This document shows positions 1 through 4,948 of a stretch of 11,033 nucleotides of DNA, one piece after another. The DNA comes from DAOUET01 sp034430155. GTDB taxonomy: Bacteria; Chloroflexota; Anaerolineae; Anaerolineales; UBA4823. A model generated the notes under the pieces. The model did no database searches. It saw only the letters and a program-made list of their open reading frames with translations, and was not told where the DNA came from. The first letter of the stretch is position 1. Each line of letters opens with the position of its first letter. Position numbers and translations under genes: made by a program. The DNA lies in the NCBI GenBank assembly GCA_034430155.1, contig DAOUET010000049.1:1-11033 (forward strand), read 5' to 3'.

Positions 1-61
1 CCTTCTTGGCGCCCTTGGACTTGCGTCAGCTTGGTTTATCTTATTCAGCCCGTTATTTTAA
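1..61 (+). CDS. C-terminal end of a probable membrane protein (partial)
   Basis: The second forward frame is open from the window edge to a TAA at 59-61. It encodes about 19 residues, almost all hydrophobic or small (Leu, Gly, Ala, Trp, Phe, Ile), which looks like the last membrane helix of an integral membrane protein. It faces the HtrA-like gene, whose stop codon lies 85 bases further on. The product cannot be named from so little. Another forward frame is also open, up to a TGA at 79-81, but reads less like protein. The call rests only on composition and frame. Confidence 0.33.
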   Translation, partial: LLGALGLASAWFILFSPLF

Positions 62-146
62 TCTTTCAACAGGATTTGTGAAAAAAAACAAACTCGTAAG
101 TAATTATAAGTTCTCATAACACTGATGAAGGATGAGGCATAACTCA

Positions 147-1337
147 TCAGGGGGTTGTCGAGGTATCCAGCGATTCTGGGCGGGGGGCTAGCTGCAAACT
201 GACTTCTTGGGTTTTCCCATCTCGAATAATGCTGAGTTTGATATCCTGGCCCGGCCGGGTTTTTAAGGCTATGTAGATGAGTAGATCATCAAACGAACGC
301 ACTGGCTGATCATCAATAGCAGTTATGACATCTCCACCGGTGAGGGTAGCCCGTCCGTTGACAGTAGTAGTACCGGTAGCTCCTTGTAATCCGGCTTTCT
401 CTGCGGGACCGCCTGGGGTAATTTCCGAGATGAAAGCACCTCGATCCACAGGGAGTTTCATGGCTTCGACTTGGGTTGGGTCAAGGCTACCTCCTCGAAT
501 GCCCAACCAAGACCACTCTGTTTGGCCATTTTCCACCAGGTCAGGCACAACTCGCTTGAGGATATTCACTGGAATGGCGAAACCGACGCCGCTGTTACTG
601 GTATTCAGACCAGATGTTTCTATCTGGGCATTGACCCCTATAACCTCACCCAGCAGGTTCAAGAGTGGCCCGCCCGAATTACCGGGGTTGATGGCTGCAT
701 CGGTTTGAATAGCCTGGGGGATCGAGAAGGGCGTAAGCGCTGGAATAGTACGTCCCAAGGCGCTGATTATACCCCGCGTCAAGGTGCCTTCGAGGCCGAA
801 CGGGTTACCGATTGCCACCACCGACTCCCCAACCTCTAGCGTATCCATGTCTCCCAAAGGTAGAGGTTGCACACCCGAAGGCATCTGATCCACCTTCAAT
901 ACCGCCAAGTCGCTGTTTAAGTCCAATCCAAGTACCTTTCCAGATTGGATAGATCCGTCAGAAAATGTCACATCGATTTGTTCGGCATCTTGAACGACAT
1001 GGGCATTGGTCACAACATGGCCTTGATCATCGTAGACGAAGCCAGATCCTTGTGATAAAGCTACTACCTGCCCACTCTGGGAAACGTAAATGGTGATATT
1101 AACCACAGATGGGTTGACACGTTGGTATAAATCGATAAGCGTGCTCTGCTCATCGATAACAGGAGCTGGTAATGTGATGGGGACTTGCACCGTGGGGGCT
1201 ACTGCAGGCACTGGTTGAGAGGTAGGAGTAGCCAGGGTAGCTAAGGGGAAAGAGATTCCACAAGCCAACGCCAGGGTAGGAAGTAACAAAAAAACCAAAA
1301 TTTTTCGCGAAGAATGGGCTTTTGTAAAGATATTCAT
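147..1337 (-). CDS. htrA: HtrA/DegP-like trypsin-family serine protease with one PDZ domain
   Basis: This is an envelope protease of the S1C (HtrA/Deg) family, which degrades or chaperones misfolded exported proteins. The 396-residue product starts with a basic segment and a hydrophobic helix (about residues 11-26). The helix ends in ALAC, an imperfect lipobox at Cys26, so it may be lipid-anchored or simply membrane-tethered or secreted. A Pro/Thr/Val-rich linker follows (about 34-60). The protease domain (about 65-270) has the full catalytic triad: His113 in TNAHVV, Asp143 in NSDLAVLK and Ser221 in GNSGGP. One PDZ domain spans about 275-385, which is the short HtrA layout; E. coli DegP has two. 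The start is supported by AAGG at 1346-1349, eight bases upstream, and by the signal-peptide-like N-terminus directly after it. A stronger AGGAGAT lies 17 bases away, which is too far. The exact paralogue (DegP, DegQ or DegS type) cannot be told. Confidence 0.93.
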   Translation of the reverse strand: MNIFTKAHSSRKILVFLLLPTLALACGISFPLATLATPTSQPVPAVAPTVQVPITLPAPVIDEQSTLIDLYQRVNPSVVNITIYVSQSGQVVALSQGSGFVYDDQGHVVTNAHVVQDAEQIDVTFSDGSIQSGKVLGLDLNSDLAVLKVDQMPSGVQPLPLGDMDTLEVGESVVAIGNPFGLEGTLTRGIISALGRTIPALTPFSIPQAIQTDAAINPGNSGGPLLNLLGEVIGVNAQIETSGLNTSNSGVGFAIPVNILKRVVPDLVENGQTEWSWLGIRGGSLDPTQVEAMKLPVDRGAFISEITPGGPAEKAGLQGATGTTTVNGRATLTGGDVITAIDDQPVRSFDDLLIYIALKTRPGQDIKLSIIRDGKTQEVSLQLAPRPESLDTSTTP

Positions 1338-1516
1338 TTTTTATGCCTTAGAGAATCTCCTGCCTGGGAAATAGATCGGGTTTGCTATTATTTTCCCCTG
1401 CATATTAGAAATATTATTAAGTTCAACGGAAATAACTTACTCACGCAAGTATAGACGTACGGGGTTAGAGAATCCTGAGAGTATTGTTAACTTAGGATTA
1501 GAAAACCCGGAAACAA

Positions 1517-1704
1517 AATGGGGCGACCCAACCACAATTTAATTGAGTGTATGTCATTTCTGGGACAAATGGGGTTTGGGGTGTTGTGCGCAGTGCTTTG
1601 CGCTGCGCACAACACCCCAATTTCTCCCCAGACTGGGGTAGGTTGTAAACTCGCCCCCAATCGGACCTGCACCCATTTAATTTGATTGCATTGGCGCGCC
1701 AAAA
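1517..1704. repeat. Candidate dispersed repeat (MITE-like), copy 1
   Basis: Positions 1547-1588 match 10978-11022 at the right edge of the window. GTGTATG is shared, then after a small indel 28 of 31 bases match (1558-1588 against 10992-11022). GGCGCGCCAA at 1693-1702 recurs at 11024-11033. The left part (from AAAATGGGGCGACCCAA near 1516) and the reverse complement of the right part (from 1704) resemble each other loosely, as imperfect terminal inverted repeats would. The centre is a large hairpin. No gene is supported inside. The outer limits are estimates. The rest of the 1338-1755 gap is AT-rich sequence upstream of the protease gene and the tRNA promoter. Confidence 0.5.
1570..1630. repeat. 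Long perfect inverted repeat (hairpin) inside the repeat
   Basis: Bases 1576-1593 pair perfectly with 1603-1620, an 18-bp stem whose arm begins TTGGGGTGTTG. Allowing one G-T wobble, the stem runs inward to 1596/1600 with a TTT loop. After an internal bulge, TGGGG at 1570-1574 can also pair with CCCCA at 1626-1630. No T-run follows on either strand, so it is not a typical rho-independent terminator. Confidence 0.85.
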
Positions 1705-1719
1705 TGGTTATGGTAGAAT
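1691..1719 (+). promoter_or_regulatory. Promoter of the tRNA-Ser pair
   Basis: A -35 box TTGGCG (1691-1696, 4 of 6 consensus) and a -10 box TAGAAT (1714-1719, 5 of 6) are separated by exactly 17 bases. Transcription would start near 1726, about 30 bases before the first tRNA. The -35 box is half of the palindrome TTGGCGCGCCAA, which also ends the candidate repeat. Confidence 0.6.
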
Positions 1720-1755
1720 ACTTTCAGCTCGGGAGGGATTCTCTCCCATAATAAT

Positions 1756-1843
<88 letters not shown>

Positions 1844-1894
1844 TTGAAGGTGTTGCCGAACTTATTTTTACGATAGTTCATTCATAAAATTTAT

Positions 1895-1986
1895 GGGGAG
1901 GTGCCAGAGTGGCTGATTGGGACCGCCTGCTAAGCGGTTGACGGGGCTTTAAACTTCGTCCGAGGGTTCGAATCCCTCCCTCCCCG
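1895..1986 (+). tRNA. tRNA-Ser (anticodon GCU)
   Basis: This 92-base class II tRNA reads AGC and AGU serine codons. The acceptor GGGGAGG (1895-1901) pairs with 1979-1985, and G1986 is the discriminator base. The anticodon stem 1922-1926/1934-1938 closes a loop with GCT at 1929-1931. The long variable arm (about 1939-1961) has GACG/CGTC pairing, and the T loop TTCGAAT is at 1967-1973. CCA is not encoded. It lies 52 bases after tRNA-Ser(UGA), with no clear promoter between them and a terminator right after, so the two are probably one transcript. Confidence 0.97.
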
Positions 1987-1990
1987 CTGG

Positions 1991-2020
1991 AGCGCTCGCA
2001 GAGGCGAACGCTTTCTTGTT
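1991..2020 (+). terminator. Rho-independent terminator after the tRNA-Ser pair
   Basis: AGCG (1991-1994) and TCGC (1996-1999) pair with GCGA (2004-2007) and CGCT (2009-2012), with one C/A mismatch and an AGAG loop. A T-rich tail, TTCTTGTT, follows at 2013-2020. It starts five bases after the second tRNA, as expected for the end of the unit. Confidence 0.75.
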
Positions 2021-2067
2021 CTGGATCACTGGGGGTTCTGAATAACCAATCCATGTTTCACGACTTA

Positions 2068-2148
2068 TTATTCTGCCTGCTTCCGTTCCTCTTCGAATGA
2101 AGAACCCCGCCGGGCAACAACGAACTCAATAATCTCCTTTCCTGCCAT
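2068..2148 (-). CDS. Possible 26-residue small protein
   Basis: An ATG at 2148 opens a 26-codon frame ending in TAA (2068-2070). It lies nine bases downstream of the hydrolase stop codon on the same strand. The peptide has an N-terminal hydrophobic patch (EIIEFVVA) and a strongly charged end (RRGSSFEEERKQAE), a composition that looks protein-like. GGAAG lies immediately before the ATG, too close to be a good ribosome binding site, though coupling to the hydrolase is conceivable. The frame also stays open upstream of the ATG into the end of the hydrolase gene. I recognise no family; it may be chance. Confidence 0.2.
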   Translation of the reverse strand: MAGKEIIEFVVARRGSSFEEERKQAE

Positions 2149-2156
2149 TCTTCCAG

Positions 2157-2648
2157 TTATATAAAATCCCCCATCAAGTTTCGCCAATCAATAGCATGGA
2201 CCGTCTGGTATAAACCGTGATCATCATCTACCACATGAAAAGTCAGATTCAAAAAGACTTTATTCGAAATCTCTCTAACAGCTTCTAGAGAGATTATCTC
2301 ATCTTTACTACCATGGTATACAATCACCGGTAAGGAAATCGGTGCGGGTAGGTTATTCGCAAAGTCGGGCCAGATCAAAGCTGGTGCCAGAAGGATCAGC
2401 CTATCAACCAGCGAAGGACAGCGGCAGGCGAACAAAGCCGCCATCAAACCGCCGAAACTCGAGCCAATTATTTTCCAGCCGTTCTTGCCAGCAAGCAGGG
2501 CTTCCGAATCGGCCATTCGGTCATCTAACGATCCCTGAAAATCAGGTGTCAGAATCTCTGGGAAAATACCTCGCAACAAGGTAGCCTTGACTCCCTGGCT
2601 ACTGCCTTCCAGACCATGGATAAAGACCATACCATCTTGTTTGCCCAT
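2157..2648 (-). CDS. YqiA-like alpha/beta hydrolase (probable esterase)
   Basis: This 163-residue cytoplasmic protein has the compact alpha/beta hydrolase layout of the YqiA/UPF0227 group, with no signal peptide and no lid domain. The oxyanion-hole motif is FIHGLEGSS (residues 9-17). The nucleophile elbow is GSSFGG with Ser64, the acid is Asp116 in HGSKDE, and the catalytic His144 sits in DDDHGL. All three triad residues are therefore present. Known members are small carboxylesterases of poorly defined substrate, and no substrate can be inferred here. It is slightly shorter than typical members (about 190). No Shine-Dalgarno sequence precedes the ATG. A TATTAT box (2655-2660) lies only six bases upstream, so translation may be leaderless. 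It is divergent from the sugar dehydrogenase gene, with a 141-base shared upstream region. Confidence 0.85.
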   Translation of the reverse strand: MGKQDGMVFIHGLEGSSQGVKATLLRGIFPEILTPDFQGSLDDRMADSEALLAGKNGWKIIGSSFGGLMAALFACRCPSLVDRLILLAPALIWPDFANNLPAPISLPVIVYHGSKDEIISLEAVREISNKVFLNLTFHVVDDDHGLYQTVHAIDWRNLMGDFI

Positions 2649-2654
2649 AGCGAG

Positions 2655-2660
2655 ATAATA
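2655..2660 (-). promoter_or_regulatory. Candidate -10 box of the hydrolase gene
   Basis: TATTAT on the minus strand (5 of 6 consensus) lies six bases upstream of the ATG at 2648. A start seven or so bases downstream would fall on or next to the ATG. No good -35 box is seen at 16-19 bases spacing. Confidence 0.3.
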
Positions 2661-2708
2661 AATTGACCTAGAATTAGGTTTGGTATAGACTCATTGCAGA
2701 TTAATTTG

Positions 2709-2720
2709 TGCAGACCTGCA
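2709..2720. promoter_or_regulatory. Small dyad in the divergent hydrolase/dehydrogenase gap
   Basis: TGCAG-AC-CTGCA is a perfect 5-bp inverted repeat with a 2-base spacer, and TGCAGA also occurs directly repeated 14 bases upstream (2695-2700). It lies between two divergent genes, where an operator would be expected. It is short enough to be chance. Confidence 0.2.
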
Positions 2721-2789
2721 TTCAAGCCTATTCACAGCCAAAACCTGTCCAAAACTCAATAACCTAGTTTACCAGAAGGAGGCACCAAT

Positions 2790-3776
2790 ATGGATAAAAT
2801 CCGGTGGGGATTGTTGTCCACTGCCCACATCAACCGCTACTTTATCCCAGCCATCAGATCGTCTAAACGCGGCGCTTTGGTTGCGGTCGCCAGCCGGAGC
2901 CAACATTCTGCCAAGAGCTACGCGGCTGAGTGGCAAATCCCTCTAGCCTTCAGCAGCTACGATAGCATGCTGACCTCCGGATCGATCGATGCGGTTTACA
3001 TCAGTCTGCCCAATCACCTGCACGCCGAATGGACCGTTAAAGCTTTGAACGCAGGAGTTCACGTGCTGTGTGAGAAACCCCTAGCGCTCTCTGTCGCAGA
3101 AGTTGACAGGATGATCACTGCCAGCCGGGATAGTCACATGGTTCTGGCTGAAGCTTTTATGTACCGCCACCATCCTCAAACAAAGTTGGCGGGTGAATGG
3201 GCTCACAGCGGAAGGCTAGGCAATATCTCTTTGGTTAAAGGCAGCTTTCATTTTTCCCTAAAAAGCCGCCAGAATATCCGGCGCGTGCCCGAATACGGAG
3301 GCGGTTGTCTATGGGATGTGGGCGTCTATCCAATCAGCCTGGCCCAATTCATTTTGAATGGCCCTCCTGAAAGGGTCTCAGGCATGCAATCACTCGGTGA
3401 TACCGGTGTAGACGAGACTTTTGCTGGTCAAATGATCTATCCCGGCAACCAGCTAGCCCAGATCACTTCGTCGTTTCTTACCTCCTTCTACACCTCTGTG
3501 GAAATCATCGGCAGCGAGGGTCGCCTGATACTCAACAGGCCTTTTATCAGCATGGATGAAAATCACCGGATGGTTTTTTACCCAAAGGAGGGGGAGACCA
3601 GAGAAATCGAGGTCCCGGAAAAAGACCTCTACCTGGGTGAAGTTGAAGACATACACGCGGCCATTCTTGACGGCACACCCACCTACCTAAGCCTTGAAGA
3701 AAGCCGCGATCATATCCGTACAACAGTAGCGCTCTACCAGTCAGCACGCAGCATGCAAGTTGTGCCTTTGGAATAA
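2790..3776 (+). CDS. Gfo/Idh/MocA-family NAD(P)-dependent oxidoreductase
   Basis: This is a cytoplasmic NAD(P)-dependent dehydrogenase of 328 residues, the usual length for the family, which oxidises or reduces sugars and sugar derivatives. The N-terminal Rossmann domain (about 1-120) begins WGLLSTAHI. Ser10 stands where relatives normally have the glycine of G-x-x-G-T-A. VYISLPNHLHAE (69-80) and the family signature C-EKP (Lys96) follow. The C-terminal alpha/beta domain contains AEAFMYRHHPQ (120-130) and GGGCLWDVGVYPI (170-182), with the catalytic-type Asp176 and Tyr180. This pattern fits the branch of NADP D-xylose dehydrogenase, dihydrodiol dehydrogenase and glucose-fructose oxidoreductase relatives; the true substrate is unknown. 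AAGGAGG at 2776-2782 is an ideal ribosome binding site, seven bases before the ATG. No sugar-utilisation gene is adjacent. Confidence 0.92.
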   Translation: MDKIRWGLLSTAHINRYFIPAIRSSKRGALVAVASRSQHSAKSYAAEWQIPLAFSSYDSMLTSGSIDAVYISLPNHLHAEWTVKALNAGVHVLCEKPLALSVAEVDRMITASRDSHMVLAEAFMYRHHPQTKLAGEWAHSGRLGNISLVKGSFHFSLKSRQNIRRVPEYGGGCLWDVGVYPISLAQFILNGPPERVSGMQSLGDTGVDETFAGQMIYPGNQLAQITSSFLTSFYTSVEIIGSEGRLILNRPFISMDENHRMVFYPKEGETREIEVPEKDLYLGEVEDIHAAILDGTPTYLSLEESRDHIRTTVALYQSARSMQVVPLE

Positions 3777-3868
3777 ATCTCTCTTGAGCGAAAGCGATCT
3801 AAGCATAAGACACATGAACATAACTATGCCAACATTCTTCGAATACCAAACACTTCTGTCTGGATACC

Positions 3869-3892
3869 GTCTGGCGCCAGACGATCTGGCGC
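3869..3892. repeat. Overlapping palindromes downstream of the dehydrogenase
   Basis: GTCTGGCGCCAGAC (3869-3882) is a perfect 14-base palindrome. Its right half can also pair with CTGGCGC (3886-3892), as GCGCCAG plus a 5-base loop. It lies between the ends of two converging genes, but no T-run follows on either strand. It could be a weak bidirectional transcript end or a protein site. Nothing else is evident in 3777-4014. Confidence 0.45.
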
Positions 3893-4014
3893 TAAACATC
3901 GCCATTCAACCGCCGGCAAGGCATTTGAGTATATATATGGTAAGAATACTGCGCTTGCAGCCAGGCGAAGCACCTGATTCGAAGGACTCGTCAAGGAAAA
4001 TCTATAGAGTCTGG

Positions 4015-4746
4015 TCAAACTACCGGAAACATCCCTGAGAACATCAATCGCAATCCCATCACGATCAGCAGCCAAAACACGATTTTCCGGAATGTCCTCG
4101 GATTGATGATCTTATCCAAACTGATCCCTGTGATAATTCCCAAAACGATCGCCGGAAAAACCAGTAGATATTCCTTTAAAATCAGACCCGTCAAATTATG
4201 ACTCCAGAAATGGCCGGCAATAATAAACAGGTTGTTGATTAAGAAGAAACTTTGCAGGTTGCTTTTAAATTCAGCGGGAAGCCAACCTCTGCAATTCCCA
4301 TAGATGATGACGGGAGGTCCTGAAGTATTGTACGCTCCACCCAGCACCCCAGCCAGGAATCCCAACCCATATGCCCAAGCAGGTTTGCTCAACTCGGGCA
4401 GTTTGAACTCCAACAAGCCGTATAAAGCATAACCGACGAGCACAATCCCTAATAGTGTGATGATAATGTTCTCACCTACGCTGCTCAAGGCCCAAACACC
4501 CAACGGGATACCTAGAAGTGAAGCCAGCGCCAAGCGCCACACTACTTTCAAGTTTAAGGCCTGGCGATAACGCACCAACAAGACAACTTCAATGGTCCCG
4601 CCAACCAATGCAATCAAGGGTGAGGCAACCCGGATGCTGATAATCCCCGGGAGCAAAGCCATCGCCACGAGAGCCACGCCAAAACCAGAAAGGCTTTGGG
4701 TGAAGACTGCCAGAAAAACAATCGAAAAGGTGAGAATTTGCTGCAT
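4015..4746 (-). CDS. TauE/SafE-family sulfite/organoanion exporter-like membrane protein
   Basis: This 243-residue integral membrane protein belongs to the TauE/SafE (DUF81) family. Characterised members export sulfite, sulfoacetate or other organic anions; many are of unknown substrate. It has about seven or eight hydrophobic helices and no cytoplasmic domain. The first half-repeat starts with a helix containing TQSLSGFGVALVAM (residues 16-29). The second has the matching signature AGVLGGAYNTSGPPVIIYG near residues 131-149, the pattern that identifies the family. The length is normal. A perfect TATAAT on the minus strand (4791-4796) lies 44 bases upstream. A 10-bp palindrome, CTCACGTGAG (4752-4761), sits just before the start, and the Shine-Dalgarno sequence is weak. 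The upstream in-frame codon run meets a TGA, so the ATG at 4746 is the first usable start. No sulfur gene is nearby, so the substrate stays open. Confidence 0.9.
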   Translation of the reverse strand: MQQILTFSIVFLAVFTQSLSGFGVALVAMALLPGIISIRVASPLIALVGGTIEVVLLVRYRQALNLKVVWRLALASLLGIPLGVWALSSVGENIIITLLGIVLVGYALYGLLEFKLPELSKPAWAYGLGFLAGVLGGAYNTSGPPVIIYGNCRGWLPAEFKSNLQSFFLINNLFIIAGHFWSHNLTGLILKEYLLVFPAIVLGIITGISLDKIINPRTFRKIVFWLLIVMGLRLMFSGMFPVV

Positions 4747-4751
4747 GCTTG

Positions 4752-4761
4752 CTCACGTGAG
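4752..4761. promoter_or_regulatory. Palindrome CTCACGTGAG before the exporter start codon
   Basis: A perfect 10-bp palindrome lies five bases upstream of the exporter ATG, inside its presumed leader. It could be an operator or could occlude the ribosome binding region. There is no further evidence. Confidence 0.25.
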
Positions 4762-4790
4762 ATGCCTCAAACAAAGGGCAACAAAAGGTG

Positions 4791-4796
4791 ATTATA
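4791..4796 (-). promoter_or_regulatory. -10 box of the exporter gene
   Basis: A perfect TATAAT on the minus strand would give a leader of about 37 bases before the ATG at 4746. The -35 region at 17 bases (ATCATC) is poor, so strength is uncertain. Confidence 0.45.
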
Positions 4797-4862
4797 CTTT
4801 GATAGAGAAAATGATGATCGTTTCTTCCTTCTATGAGTGGGAATAATAGGCTATTGATGGTG

Positions 4863-4891
4863 TTGCCAGTTACCTATAGGATGGATATGAC
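4863..4891 (+). promoter_or_regulatory. Promoter of the FG-GAP/DUF11 protein gene
   Basis: TTGCCA (4863-4868, 5 of 6 consensus) and TATGAC (4886-4891, 4 of 6) are spaced by exactly 17 bases. The predicted start near 4898 leaves a leader of about 50 bases. A dyad overlaps the -10 box and start site. Confidence 0.5.
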
Positions 4892-4906
4892 GATACCATT
4901 CGTCAT
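4887..4906. promoter_or_regulatory. Candidate operator: ATGACGA-6-TCGTCAT dyad
   Basis: Perfect 7-bp inverted arms (4887-4893 and 4900-4906) with a 6-base spacer overlap the -10 box and the predicted transcription start. That position and geometry suit a dimeric repressor. No regulator gene is encoded in the window, so this is inferred from position and symmetry. Confidence 0.4.
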
Positions 4907-4948
4907 GCAAGTGGTAATAAAAGTTGAGCAGCAAAGGGACTGTTGATC

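Noticed and set aside
1487..1702. 71-codon minus-strand open frame across the repeat
   Set aside because: It is made of the hairpin and repeat sequence, has no ribosome binding site and reads like no protein family; stem-loop sequence leaves the frame open by chance.
3760..4038. 92-codon plus-strand open frame after the dehydrogenase
   Set aside because: It starts inside the end of the dehydrogenase gene, has no ribosome binding site, runs into the opposite-strand exporter gene and has no recognisable motif.
3824..4075. 83-codon minus-strand open frame overlapping the exporter end
   Set aside because: It overlaps the exporter gene in another frame and has no start signal or recognisable protein pattern.
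4589..4846. Frames around the exporter start, on both strands
   Set aside because: The strand and frame of the exporter are fixed by its family motifs; these overlap it without start signals or homology.
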